Shown: positions 7,916-16,934 of the stretch, piece after piece | Numbering within the stretch: the first letter of the stretch is position 1 | Layout of the letters: each line of letters begins with the position of its first letter | From: Elusimicrobiota bacterium | GTDB taxonomy: Bacteria; Elusimicrobiota; UBA5214; JBBAAG01 | Direction of reading: 5' to 3' | Assembly: GCA_041658405.1 (NCBI GenBank) | Contig: JBBAAG010000046.1 | Location: 1-24,343, forward strand | DNA: 24,343 bases | Program-made: the position numbers and the translations under genes | Notes under the pieces: model-generated | What the model was told of the DNA's origin: nothing | Database searches by the model: none | What the model saw: the letters and a program-made list of their open reading frames with translations, nothing else

Positions 7916-10167
7916 AAAAAACCGTAGTACTGTTGTTAATACTTGCCATTGTATTTGTTGTAGTTAAAATTTATGCGTATTATCCGTTGTATAACGGCAA
8001 GATAATTCCTACCCCGCAAAAAGTGGAGTATATGAATGAGTTTATTGTGTTAGCTAGTTCCGCTTCCTTTACAAGAATGGTGAAGATAATCGTAGGTACT
8101 GATGCTATGCCGCAAATGAACTCTGTGGCTGGCAGTTTGCAGTCGCATATATACATACTTACTGGTTCGACCCCGGCGGTGGTGAACGATATGGTGAAAT
8201 TACAGGAACATAGCGTGTATATATCCGTTGGAACTATTAGTGATAATAAATACAATAAGGAGTATAACAATAATAAGTTTATTACGCAAAATTATCCGGG
8301 TGAACAAGGATATATTATCCGTTGTGTTAAAGAAGGCAGTAAGGATGTTGTGTATTGTATAGGATACGACGCTATAGGGGCATTCTATGCCGTACAATCG
8401 TTACTACAATTGATGTATGTAAAAGACGGGAAGTTATGTCTCCGTAAATGTGTGGTTGACGACTGGCCGGTATATAAACTCCGGGGGGTGAGCGACTGGG
8501 CATTGACGAAAGATTCTCTCGACTGGATGGGTGCGTATAAACTGAACATGTTCTTCTTTGCCTACGCTCCGGTTAAATGGGACAATATTGATGAGGATAT
8601 GAAAAAAGCGTATACCGACGCATATGAAATGGTGAAACAAAAGCCGGTGATTGAACTTGGACAAATGGTTAATCCTTACGATTTACGAAAATACCGGACA
8701 GGGGAAAAAATACGGGCTTCTGACCCTAAAGATATTGAGAAACTGGTAAAAACGTTTACTTATGGTATTAACGCCGGGGTTAAACATTTGATGCTCTGTG
8801 CTGACGATTTGGTGACAATGAAAGAACGTGAGTATATTTTGGATAACGACGAGGATATTCAAAAGTATGGCACTCTGGAGGTTGCGCAAACTGTTCTTGT
8901 TAATACAGTATACCAATCACTGAAAGCTTATCAAAAAAGTGAAATGCCAAAGCTATCCATTGAAATGTATTTTTGCCCGCCGTATTACAGTCTTGGGCAT
9001 GTGGACAAATTTATGCGTTCACCCGAAGTTGGGATTAAGTATATGAACTATATAGGTAAAAATATTGACCCGGACGTAACGTTTGTATGGACAGGCCCAA
9101 AAGTAACGTCTAAAGTGGTAAGTGATGATGACGTAGAAAAGTATAAACTATATACCCTCGGGCATAAAGCAATGCTGTGGGATAATACTAGTGATGATAT
9201 TTTTACTCCGTGGACAACAAAAATATCAACACAGGTTGTGGAGATGAATCCCCGGCACGGGTTTTATTATAATGCGTTTATCAACCGGGTGGTTGACAGG
9301 TTTACTATACTAATGGTCGCAGATTATCTTTGGAACCCTAAAGCTTACAACCCAGAGAAATCGCTGGTACACGCGGTTGCGACGTACGCAGAGCAGGATG
9401 CTATGCCTGCACTTTCATCCTTCCGTGAGGTGTACTACAAACTTGATGATATGAAGGTCAACTTGTCCGAATACGCTGATCCTAAGAAAGTGTTTACGGA
9501 TACCGAATCAGAACTTGATAAAGCTATGGATACTGTATCAAAACAAGTGGTGAATAATAGTGTAGCGCCGGACCTAAAACGCAGGTTTTATGGTAAACAA
9601 AAAGTTTTTCTCAGATTGTTCAACGAAAAAAAGGTTGTGGTGTGCGATACTACAAAAAATGTTGAGCTTAGGTTATTTTCGAATGTAGGGAAAGGTAAGC
9701 GTACGTATGAAACCAAGGTTGTTATCAGCGTGGACAGTACCAACCTGCGGTTGACTTTTAATTGTGAGACGACAACGTATCAACCTATTGAAAAAGTAGC
9801 AACTATCCGCGATGCGGGTGTATATTTAGATGATTCAATAGAACTTTTTATTGATCCGAATAAAGACTATAAAAATTATTATCAATACGCATTCAATTTT
9901 ACCGGTACGAAGTTTGACGGAAAAGAGAGAGTTTCCAATTGGGATGGGACGTGGGATGTAAAGACATCGACATATACGGGGTATTGGACTGCAGGCATGG
10001 TAATACCATTGACAGAGTTGGGGATTACCGATGGCGTACAAGGTAAAACTATAGGGTTAAATATTGTGCGTAACAATCCCGCAGAGTGGCGGTCTGTTGA
10101 GTGGTCACCTATGAAACCTTACAGCAGCCACACACCATCGTTGTTTGGCGAAGTTAGGTTTGAATAA
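7912..10167 (+). CDS. Exported GH84-type beta-N-acetylhexosaminidase with N-terminal GH20b-like and C-terminal CBM9-like domains
   Basis: The 751-residue product begins with a signal peptide or membrane anchor (about residues 1-25). A GH20b-like alpha/beta domain follows (about 30-175; PGEQGYII and GAFYAVQSLLQL). The catalytic barrel starts at RGVSDW and carries the acidic pair D298-D299 (CADDL) expected of GH84 enzymes, then FVWTGPKV near 393 and MLWDNTSDD, both typical of the family. The last 160 residues form a CBM9-like fold (DDSIELFIDPN, WTAGMVIPL). Such enzymes remove beta-linked N-acetylglucosamine from glycans or peptidoglycan-like substrates. The GTG start gives a four-base GTGA overlap with the DUF819 stop; ATG 7897 is the alternative. 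No good ribosome site is seen for either, which supports coupling. Confidence 0.82.
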   Translation: MKKTVVLLLILAIVFVVVKIYAYYPLYNGKIIPTPQKVEYMNEFIVLASSASFTRMVKIIVGTDAMPQMNSVAGSLQSHIYILTGSTPAVVNDMVKLQEHSVYISVGTISDNKYNKEYNNNKFITQNYPGEQGYIIRCVKEGSKDVVYCIGYDAIGAFYAVQSLLQLMYVKDGKLCLRKCVVDDWPVYKLRGVSDWALTKDSLDWMGAYKLNMFFFAYAPVKWDNIDEDMKKAYTDAYEMVKQKPVIELGQMVNPYDLRKYRTGEKIRASDPKDIEKLVKTFTYGINAGVKHLMLCADDLVTMKEREYILDNDEDIQKYGTLEVAQTVLVNTVYQSLKAYQKSEMPKLSIEMYFCPPYYSLGHVDKFMRSPEVGIKYMNYIGKNIDPDVTFVWTGPKVTSKVVSDDDVEKYKLYTLGHKAMLWDNTSDDIFTPWTTKISTQVVEMNPRHGFYYNAFINRVVDRFTILMVADYLWNPKAYNPEKSLVHAVATYAEQDAMPALSSFREVYYKLDDMKVNLSEYADPKKVFTDTESELDKAMDTVSKQVVNNSVAPDLKRRFYGKQKVFLRLFNEKKVVVCDTTKNVELRLFSNVGKGKRTYETKVVISVDSTNLRLTFNCETTTYQPIEKVATIRDAGVYLDDSIELFIDPNKDYKNYYQYAFNFTGTKFDGKERVSNWDGTWDVKTSTYTGYWTAGMVIPLTELGITDGVQGKTIGLNIVRNNPAEWRSVEWSPMKPYSSHTPSLFGEVRFE

Positions 10168-10190
10168 CACAATTTATTTTTTAGTATAAT
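10160..10190 (+). promoter_or_regulatory. Candidate sigma-70-type promoter for nadK-recN
   Basis: A perfect TATAAT at 10185-10190 lies 19 bases after TTGAAT (10160-10165, four of six matches to TTGACA). The spacer is slightly long. The expected start near 10197 leaves a short leader that includes the ribosome site at 10211. The AT-rich stretch 10168-10226 is the widest gap in the run from queD to recN, so a fresh promoter here is plausible. Confidence 0.42.
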
Positions 10191-10210
10191 TATTAATTAT
10201 TATATTTGAT

Positions 10211-10216
10211 TAGGAG
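10211..10216 (+). promoter_or_regulatory. Ribosome binding site that fixes the nadK start
   Basis: TAGGAG lies 10 bases before ATG 10227. It lies inside the longer reading that would begin at TTG 10206, so that upstream start is unlikely. Confidence 0.6.
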
Positions 10217-10226
10217 AAATACGATA

Positions 10227-11024
10227 ATGATTATCGGTATAATTGCAAACATGAAGAAACAGCAGATCCGCGCGTTTATCCCGGAACTTCTTACGTGGAT
10301 GAAAGCTAATAGATGTAGGTACGTTTTGCCGTATACATCCGGTACTAATAAACGTATTGATATTGCGTTAACCCTCGGTGGGGACGGGATGGTACTAAAA
10401 ACCGCGAGGATGCTCGCCGGAAAAAATATTCCTATCTTGCCGGTACACATGGGAACTCTTGGTTTTCTTGCGTCTGTGAAGAAAACCCAGGTATTTGATG
10501 TTTTGGGGGATGTGCTAAAAAAGAAAATTAGTGTAACCAAAATCAGTATGCTTAACGTAAAAGTTACCCGCGGAAAACGCGTGGTTAAACAGTATGTCGC
10601 GTTAAACGATGCGGTGGTGAGGGTTGGTGATGTAGCCCGGGCGGTAGTTGTGGAAGTGCGTATCGGCGGGGAAAAGTATATTAATTTTACGGGGGACGGT
10701 GTTATTATTTCGTCACCTGTAGGAAGCAGTGCGTATGCATTAGCTGCCGGCGGGCCGGTAGTATCGCCTTCAGCTAAAGTGTTGCTCCTGACACCGTTAG
10801 CTGCGCATAAACTTACCGCAAGGCCTGTAGTGGTTGAGGATGCTGAGTATATAGAGTCTATAGTGCTGGATGACGCGGGGAATACGTCATTAACAATTGA
10901 CGGGCAGGAAAGTATTAAGTTACGGAATAATGATGTTGTGCGTGTAGAGAAAAGCAAAAAAACTGTTACCTTTCTTAGGTCAGTGAATACATTTTTGGAA
11001 ACATTACGCAGTAAGTTCGGGTAG
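10227..11024 (+). CDS. nadK: NAD kinase
   Basis: This enzyme phosphorylates NAD to NADP. The 265-residue product has the kinase GGDG motif at residues 51-54 (LGGDGMVLKTAR), HMGTLGFLA, the NDAVV segment corresponding to the conserved NE box, and the glycine-rich GDGVIISSPVGSSAYALAAGGP region that binds NAD and assembles the subunits. The usual PTGSTAY reads PVGSSAY here, a mild variant. Length is normal to short. RecN follows 39 bases later; the nadK-recN pair is a common bacterial arrangement, which supports both calls. Confidence 0.94.
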   Translation: MIIGIIANMKKQQIRAFIPELLTWMKANRCRYVLPYTSGTNKRIDIALTLGGDGMVLKTARMLAGKNIPILPVHMGTLGFLASVKKTQVFDVLGDVLKKKISVTKISMLNVKVTRGKRVVKQYVALNDAVVRVGDVARAVVVEVRIGGEKYINFTGDGVIISSPVGSSAYALAAGGPVVSPSAKVLLLTPLAAHKLTARPVVVEDAEYIESIVLDDAGNTSLTIDGQESIKLRNNDVVRVEKSKKTVTFLRSVNTFLETLRSKFG

Positions 11025-11063
11025 TTAGAAGTAGTTATTACAGAAAAGGGGTTGGGGGGAGTT

Positions 11064-12773
11064 ATGCTGGATACGATTGTGATAAAAAACTACGCGATTA
11101 TTGAGAGTATTGAAGCGCGGTTTAGCGCTGGGTTTAATGTTCTTACCGGAGAAACAGGTGCGGGGAAGTCAATTATTGTTGATGCTCTTGGTTTGGCGTT
11201 AGGTCGCCGCGCAGGAGCCGGGGTTGTACGCAAAAACGCGGATAAATGCGAGATCACCGCGGTGTTTACAATAAAATCCAACCGCGCAGTTCAGCTTTTC
11301 TGTGAATCCCGGGGGATTAGTTTTGGTGATGACGGTATGTTAGTGCTTAAACGCGATATCACAGCGGATGGGCGCAGCCGCGGGTATGTTAATTCTTCAC
11401 TGGTAATACTTAATGTATTAGAGAATCTCGGGAATTTATTAGTGGATATCCATGGGCAAAATTCGCACCAAACACTATTGTATCCCGACCAGCAACGCGG
11501 TGTAGTGGATAGTTACGGTAAACTTGTGGATGAGGTTGAGAAAGTTGCTTATGTCTATAAGGAATATACAAAATTTGTTGAAGAAAAGAAGTTGTTGGAT
11601 ACTTCGGAGAATGAACGATTGCAAAAAATTGATCTCTATAAGTATCAGTTACAGGAGATAAGTAACGCGAATATCTTAGAAGATGAAGACCTCAGGGTGG
11701 AACAGGAATACCAGCGGCTTGCGCATGCGGAGAAACTTGCGGGGTTTATCAAGACGACAGTGGAAACACTGGATGAAAATGAAGGGACTAATGTTTTAGC
11801 GCAGATGTATGCTGTTAAACAACAGTTGGAAAGTGTTGCTAAAATTGATGAATCCGTCCGGCAGTTATTGGTAGAAGTTGAATCGTTGATCGTGAAGATT
11901 GAAGAACTTAGTTCTGGTGTGCATGACTATGCGGATAAGGTGGAGTATAATCCCGAAAAACTTGAGGACGTATCAGACCGCTGTGAATTGATTAAGAGGT
12001 TAAAGAAAAAGTATGGTTCAACAGTACCTGATATACTTGTGTATCAGCAGAAGATAACCGGTGAACTTGATAAGCTTGAACATAGCGAAGAGAATAAGGC
12101 TGAGCTCGGGGTTAAGATCAAACAAGCGTATGAGTATCTCTCAAAGACAGCGGGTATACTTTCGGATAAACGTAAATCTGTAGCGGGTAAGCTTGAAAAA
12201 CAAATATTGGTGCAGTTACGCGAAGTTGGGTTGGAGAAAGCTAAGTTCGGGGTTAGTATCACAGAACGAAAAGATGTTGACGGTAATATTGTTTTTGATA
12301 GTACCGGTAAGGACGGTGTTGTGTTTACCTTTGCGCCTAATCCTGGGGAAGGGTTTAAGCCTCTGGCGGAGATCGCGTCCGGGGGTGAGCTCTCAAGGTT
12401 GATGCTGGCATTGAAGACCGTCTTTGCGAAAGCGGATAAAATCCCGACATTAATATTTGATGAGATAGACGTGGGTATTGGCGGGGATATGGCAACTGTG
12501 ATCGGTGATAAGATGGCATTGCTTTCCGTATCGCATCAGGTTATTACAATCACTCATATGCCGCAGATCGCAGCGTGTGCTGCTCATCACCTTAACGTAG
12601 ATAAAGTTGAGAAGTCCGGGCGGACAATAACTACTGTGCGTACAGTGGAAGGCGAGGATGTGGTACGCGAACTTGCGAGAATGCTTGGTGCGGATGAAAA
12701 ACATGTCTCAGTTGCTACAGAAGCGCATGCACGGGAACTTGCTGCAAGAAGAAAAAATAAAAGAGGGAATTAG
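11064..12773 (+). CDS. recN: DNA repair protein RecN (SMC-like ATPase)
   Basis: RecN is a cohesin-like ATPase used in double-strand-break repair in the cytoplasm. The 569-residue product has Walker A GETGAGKS near residue 30 and the HGQNSHQTLL Q-loop-region segment near 131. A long central coiled coil follows (about 150-370, rich in E, K, L and Q). Then come the ABC signature ASGGELSRLMLALK near 440, Walker B LIFDEIDVGIGG near 470, and the THMPQIAACA histidine switch. I chose ATG 11064, with GGGGGGA at 11054-11060 as the ribosome site; a TTG at 11052 lies within or before that site. No sign of damage. Confidence 0.95.
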   Translation: MLDTIVIKNYAIIESIEARFSAGFNVLTGETGAGKSIIVDALGLALGRRAGAGVVRKNADKCEITAVFTIKSNRAVQLFCESRGISFGDDGMLVLKRDITADGRSRGYVNSSLVILNVLENLGNLLVDIHGQNSHQTLLYPDQQRGVVDSYGKLVDEVEKVAYVYKEYTKFVEEKKLLDTSENERLQKIDLYKYQLQEISNANILEDEDLRVEQEYQRLAHAEKLAGFIKTTVETLDENEGTNVLAQMYAVKQQLESVAKIDESVRQLLVEVESLIVKIEELSSGVHDYADKVEYNPEKLEDVSDRCELIKRLKKKYGSTVPDILVYQQKITGELDKLEHSEENKAELGVKIKQAYEYLSKTAGILSDKRKSVAGKLEKQILVQLREVGLEKAKFGVSITERKDVDGNIVFDSTGKDGVVFTFAPNPGEGFKPLAEIASGGELSRLMLALKTVFAKADKIPTLIFDEIDVGIGGDMATVIGDKMALLSVSHQVITITHMPQIAACAAHHLNVDKVEKSGRTITTVRTVEGEDVVRELARMLGADEKHVSVATEAHARELAARRKNKRGN

Positions 12774-12802
12774 AAGGTTTTAGGGAAAGGATATAAAAAT
12801 TG

Positions 12803-15800
12803 ATGTCACAAAAAGTTAATGCCGCGTTGAGTTTGTTTATCGGGAAAATTAATAAGTTAAAACGGTACAACGAGTATAAGGTGTTGTACGGTATTCAGGA
12901 AGGGTTGGAAACTAAGAAGTATGCCGTAGTTGATTCGCCATATATTTACAGTAAACCAACCTGGAAAATTAAATGGCCGCAGGGAGAGCCTGATATGTGG
13001 CTTAAAGGTGAGGTTATATTCCCGAATACTATTGCGGGTATATCTCTTACCGGCGCAAATGCGGTATTAAAACATACTACCGCCACAGGGTCAAAAGTTT
13101 ATATTAACGGCAAAAAAATGGTAGATGAAAAATGGTGGTTCTACGCTGACTTGCCTTTGATAAACGATATTGTACCGGGGACAAGTGTGGATATTTCTAT
13201 ACGTTACACTTCGGTTGACGGGAATAAGTTTCAGGGAATACCGACAATCTTTATTGATAAAGTAGAAACCGTGCTGCGCCGTGTGGAAACGTTTTGCCAT
13301 ACAGTAAACTTTATTGAGTTGTTGATTAGTAAAGGTAAAGTTAAAGATAAAAAAACGGTTGCTGTATTTAATAAAGTGTTGGAGCAAATACCGTTTGGCC
13401 TTCTTGAGAATGATGAGCCGGAAAAGTTTGTCGCAGCATTGCCGCAGTTAGAACATAAACTAAAAGTATTTGCGCCGTTAATAAAAAAGTATGCGTTTTA
13501 TCTTATGGGCCATGCTCATATTGATATGAACTGGTTATGGGACTGGGAAAATACTGTGGAGACCACTATGCTTACGTTCAAGCAGGTAAGCGCGCTTGCT
13601 GCTGATTACCCGGAGTTTAAGTTTTCACAAAGCCAGGCGGTACTTTATAAAACTATTGAAGATAGGTATCCTGACCTCTTCAAACGCGTGCAAGAGCTTG
13701 TAAAACAGGGGCGTTGGGATGTTACCGCGTCAACCTGGGTGGAGAATGATATTAATATGTCATCAGGCGAGGCGTTGATACGTCAAACTTTATACGCGAA
13801 GAAGTATACCCGCGAAAAGTTCGGGGTTACTTCCCGGATTTGCTGGTGTCCCGATACATTCGGACATCCATGGAGTTATCCGCAGATACTAAAAAAATGC
13901 GGGATCGATTACTATTACTTTTGCCGGTGTGGTAAAGGGTATCCGTTATTTCGTTGGGAAGGAATCGATGGGTCAAGTGTGTTAGCGTTCAATGATGTAC
14001 ATGGATACAACGGCAGTGTGCAGAGCGGGTTATACCGTTCATCTGAACTATTGATTAATTCAGGAAGCCCGACAAAAGATTATCTTATCTCCTACGGTGT
14101 TGGTGACCACGGCGGGGGGCCAACCCGGCGTGACCTCATCGGTGTGGGTGAACTCCAAAACAATAAATTATTCCCGGAAGTAAAACTCAGCGGGACACAC
14201 GAGTATTTTGATATTGCCAGTAAGAAGGCAGGGGCAAAAGTGCCGGTAGTGAAGAGTGAACTACAATACATTTTTGAAGGGTGTTATACTACACAAGCGA
14301 ATATTAAGAAACAAAATCGTACTTGCGAGAATGCATTGGTAACAGCGGAAACTTTGGCATCACTCGCGAGGATGTACGGCTGTGCGTATCCCGCGGATGA
14401 GTTTGTTAACTGCTGGCAAGATACTTGTTTCAATCAGTTCCATGATATCCTCGATGGATCGGGGATATATGATGCGTACGAGTATTCCACAAATTTGGCG
14501 AATAATGTTCTTGCAAAAACCGGGAAAATTGCGCGTGGGGCGGAAAAGTTTGTGGTTTCACTTATTGACTTTACAAAAGTTATACCTCCGAAACGTGAAG
14601 GAAAGGACAGCGGGATTGTTCCTGTTGTAGTATTTAACCCGTTATCATTTACCCGCAGTAGCGCTGTGGAAGTAAGTGTTGCGGAAGTTGGGACTGATAC
14701 CTGCAGTATTGAGGATATTAATGGGAAAATAGTGCCCAGTCAGGTCGTGGATGATAAACTGGTATTCTTGGCATCAAATGTTCCGCCGATGGGGTATAAA
14801 ACATTTGTACTAAAAAAAGGGTGTGGGTGTGGTACTTCTAAAGATGCCGTTCCGGCGGATGTAATTTCAAATGTATTTGAGAATGAACAGTATAAACTCG
14901 TGTTCGACCGCGGGACGGGGAGTATCATAAGTCTATACGACAAAAAGGGGAAGAAGGAGTTGGTATTCTCAACTGACCAGGCTAATATGTTTAAGTTATA
15001 CCACGAACTACCCCGGGGAATGTCTGCGTGGTACCTCGGGCGTACGGGTGGGGTTGAAAATCTGGTAAAAAACACTAAAGTTGTAAGTACTGTTAAAGGC
15101 GATGTTGCGGATGTCATTAAAACTGAAACTATATTCGGGCATTCAAAAATATGGCAAACCATATTGTTTTATAAACACAATGGAAAAATTGAATTCCGTA
15201 CAAAAGTTGACTGGCAGGAACCGTGTGGCCAGGAGATCGGGATCCCGGCATTGCGTGTATCGTTCCCAATGAATATTGAATCATCTTCCGGGGTTTATGA
15301 AATACCCTTCGCTGCGGTGGAACGTCCTAGTGTGGGGCAGGAAGCGCCGGCATTACGGTGGGTGGATATATCCGATGGTAATCACGGTGTGGCGGTACTT
15401 AATGATTGTAAGTACGGGTATAACGTTCGTGGAAATAATATTGAGCTCACCTTATTACGTAACGCATACGACCCTGCGTTTGAGTCAGATAAAGGTGTGC
15501 ATGAGTTTATCTATGCTCTTTACCCGCATACGGGTGACTGGCGTACGGCTAATGTTGTTAATCACGGGTATGAACTTAATAATCCGTTACGGTCAGTGGT
15601 GGTTAACCAGGAAAATGTGGCAGGTGACGATAAAAAAGGGTTACCGTTAAACAAATCGTTTGTTTCAGCGTCTGCAGGGAATGTTATTATCTCTGCTTTA
15701 AAAAAAGCGGAAGACGGGGACGGGTATATCCTTCACGCGTATGAGACTCAGGGTAATACCCATACTCCCTGTGTGTTTAAGTTCGGGGTAAAAGTACTAA

Positions 15801-15943
15801 GCGTTATTGAGACCAATCTTATTGAGGAAAATAGTGGTAGTATTTCGGGAAAATCTGGTAATAAACGGATTCAGGTACGCGGGAACGCGTTCACTACAAC
15901 GTTTAAGAAATGGGAAATTAAATCGTTCAGGTTAATAGTATAG
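12803..15943 (+). CDS. GH38 family alpha-mannosidase
   Basis: The 1046-residue protein matches bacterial GH38 alpha-mannosidases in length and order: an N-terminal beta region to about 230, the catalytic alpha/beta barrel, a three-helix bundle, and C-terminal beta-sandwich domains. Zinc ligands are visible in GHAHIDMNWLW (H239, D241), and the nucleophile is D351 in WCPDTFGH. The GDHGGGPTR segment supplies a further zinc-binding histidine, and FNQFHDILDGSG is also characteristic. No signal peptide is seen, so a cytoplasmic site acting on imported oligosaccharides is likely. ATG 12803 is chosen; TTG 12800 is the alternative and sits at a slightly better distance from GGGAAAGG (12783-12790). Exact linkage specificity cannot be read from sequence. 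Confidence 0.92.
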   Translation: MSQKVNAALSLFIGKINKLKRYNEYKVLYGIQEGLETKKYAVVDSPYIYSKPTWKIKWPQGEPDMWLKGEVIFPNTIAGISLTGANAVLKHTTATGSKVYINGKKMVDEKWWFYADLPLINDIVPGTSVDISIRYTSVDGNKFQGIPTIFIDKVETVLRRVETFCHTVNFIELLISKGKVKDKKTVAVFNKVLEQIPFGLLENDEPEKFVAALPQLEHKLKVFAPLIKKYAFYLMGHAHIDMNWLWDWENTVETTMLTFKQVSALAADYPEFKFSQSQAVLYKTIEDRYPDLFKRVQELVKQGRWDVTASTWVENDINMSSGEALIRQTLYAKKYTREKFGVTSRICWCPDTFGHPWSYPQILKKCGIDYYYFCRCGKGYPLFRWEGIDGSSVLAFNDVHGYNGSVQSGLYRSSELLINSGSPTKDYLISYGVGDHGGGPTRRDLIGVGELQNNKLFPEVKLSGTHEYFDIASKKAGAKVPVVKSELQYIFEGCYTTQANIKKQNRTCENALVTAETLASLARMYGCAYPADEFVNCWQDTCFNQFHDILDGSGIYDAYEYSTNLANNVLAKTGKIARGAEKFVVSLIDFTKVIPPKREGKDSGIVPVVVFNPLSFTRSSAVEVSVAEVGTDTCSIEDINGKIVPSQVVDDKLVFLASNVPPMGYKTFVLKKGCGCGTSKDAVPADVISNVFENEQYKLVFDRGTGSIISLYDKKGKKELVFSTDQANMFKLYHELPRGMSAWYLGRTGGVENLVKNTKVVSTVKGDVADVIKTETIFGHSKIWQTILFYKHNGKIEFRTKVDWQEPCGQEIGIPALRVSFPMNIESSSGVYEIPFAAVERPSVGQEAPALRWVDISDGNHGVAVLNDCKYGYNVRGNNIELTLLRNAYDPAFESDKGVHEFIYALYPHTGDWRTANVVNHGYELNNPLRSVVVNQENVAGDDKKGLPLNKSFVSASAGNVIISALKKAEDGDGYILHAYETQGNTHTPCVFKFGVKVLSVIETNLIEENSGSISGKSGNKRIQVRGNAFTTTFKKWEIKSFRLIV

Positions 15944-15983
15944 ATAGTTTAACATGGCAACAAATTCCTCAGTAGTTGTTTAT

Positions 15984-15989
15984 AAAAGG
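15984..15989 (+). promoter_or_regulatory. Ribosome binding site that fixes the start of the SUMF1 gene
   Basis: AAAGGA lies 6 bases before ATG 15996. That start places a textbook signal peptide at the N-terminus, whereas ATG 15954 would add 14 polar residues in front of it and has no ribosome site. Confidence 0.55.
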
Positions 15990-15995
15990 ACAAGT

Positions 15996-16787
15996 ATGGA
16001 AAAATGGATTAAGTTACTCCTTTGTGCGGTTGCGGTGTTATTGTTTACGCACACGAATGTGAAGTCAGGCGGGTTGCAGTTCGGGGTTACTGGCGTAGCA
16101 AAAGACGTGATTAAAACTAAATTACAAAATTCTGATCCACTAGAGTTAGGGATGGTTCAAATCCCCGCAGGGAACTTTACGATGGGTTTAACTTCAGGAA
16201 ACAGTGATGAGCAACCGGCACACACTGTATATCTCGATGCGTATTACATAGACAAATACGAAGTAACGTTTGAACAATACGACAGGTTTTGTGACGCTAC
16301 GGGTAGAAGTAAACCGTCGGATGATGGATGGGGGCGCGGGAGCCGGCCGGTGACAAATGTCACCTGGGAAGACGCCAATGCCTATGCCAAATGGGCAGGG
16401 AAAAGATTGCCCACTGAAGCGGAATGGGAGAAAGCCGCACGGGGGACGGATCAAAGAACGTATCCGTGGGGTGAGGGAATTGATTCTACAAAGTGTAATT
16501 ACAATAATAATGTAGGAAAAACAACGGTGGTCGGTAGTTATGAAAGCGAAAAAAGTCCGTATGGATGTTATGACATGGCAGGAAATGTATGGGAATGGTG
16601 CAACGATTGGTATGGTACATATCCTAGTGGAACAGTAAACAATCCCACGGGCCCCGCTACGGGTAGTTATCGTGTGTTACGTGGCGGCTCTTGGAACTTC
16701 GACGACTACAGCTGTCGGTCTGCGAATCGTCTCATCGACTACCCGTACGGTAGGCACAACGACTTAGGGTTTCGTTGTGCGCAATAG
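15996..16787 (+). CDS. Exported SUMF1/formylglycine-generating-enzyme-like domain protein
   Basis: The 263-residue product has a signal peptide (residues 1 to about 24) and then one SUMF1 domain. Landmarks are MVQIPAGNFTMG, DEQPAH, YYIDKYEVT, PVTNVTWEDANAYAKWAGKRLPTEAEWEKAARG in pieces, YGCYDMAGNVWEWCNDWY, RVLRGGSW and LGFRC at the end. The fold is sound, but the cysteine pair that true aerobic formylglycine-generating enzymes carry just after the GGS segment is not present: here it reads GGSWNFDDYSC. No sulfatase is in the window. It is more likely a secreted relative with a binding or other catalytic role. It follows the mannosidase closely and appears to be the last gene of the long plus-strand run. 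Confidence 0.88.
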   Translation: MEKWIKLLLCAVAVLLFTHTNVKSGGLQFGVTGVAKDVIKTKLQNSDPLELGMVQIPAGNFTMGLTSGNSDEQPAHTVYLDAYYIDKYEVTFEQYDRFCDATGRSKPSDDGWGRGSRPVTNVTWEDANAYAKWAGKRLPTEAEWEKAARGTDQRTYPWGEGIDSTKCNYNNNVGKTTVVGSYESEKSPYGCYDMAGNVWEWCNDWYGTYPSGTVNNPTGPATGSYRVLRGGSWNFDDYSCRSANRLIDYPYGRHNDLGFRCAQ

Positions 16788-16801
16788 TCTTACGAATTTT
16801 A

Positions 16802-16884
16802 TCCCTATTTTCGCGCTTGCGCGGGACAAATAGCGCGTATAAAAGTTCCGCTGTCACATGCAGCGGGATGGGACAATAGAGCGG
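16802..16884 (+). other. Structured intergenic stretch with two hairpins and a direct repeat
   Basis: The gap from 16788 to 16934 has no gene. It holds a tight hairpin CGCGC-TT-GCGCG at 16812-16823. A second stem follows, CCGCTG (16848-16853) with CAGCGG (16861-16866) around a seven-base loop, extendable by three weaker pairs. The related strings GGGACAAATAGCGCG (16823-16837) and GGGACAATAGAGCGG (16870-16884) flank the second hairpin. No run of T follows either stem, so an ordinary factor-independent terminator is not a good fit, though the first hairpin may still help end the upstream message. Confidence 0.35.
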
Positions 16885-16934
16885 ATGTGTCATAAGAGTT
16901 TCGTTTATAGCGACAAGGGTTGAAGAAAAAGTTT

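Noticed and set aside
10193..10957. Long open frame on the minus strand (254 codons) across nadK
   Set aside because: It lies opposite a clear NAD kinase gene, has serine/threonine-rich low-complexity composition typical of antisense reading, no recognisable motif and no ribosome site.
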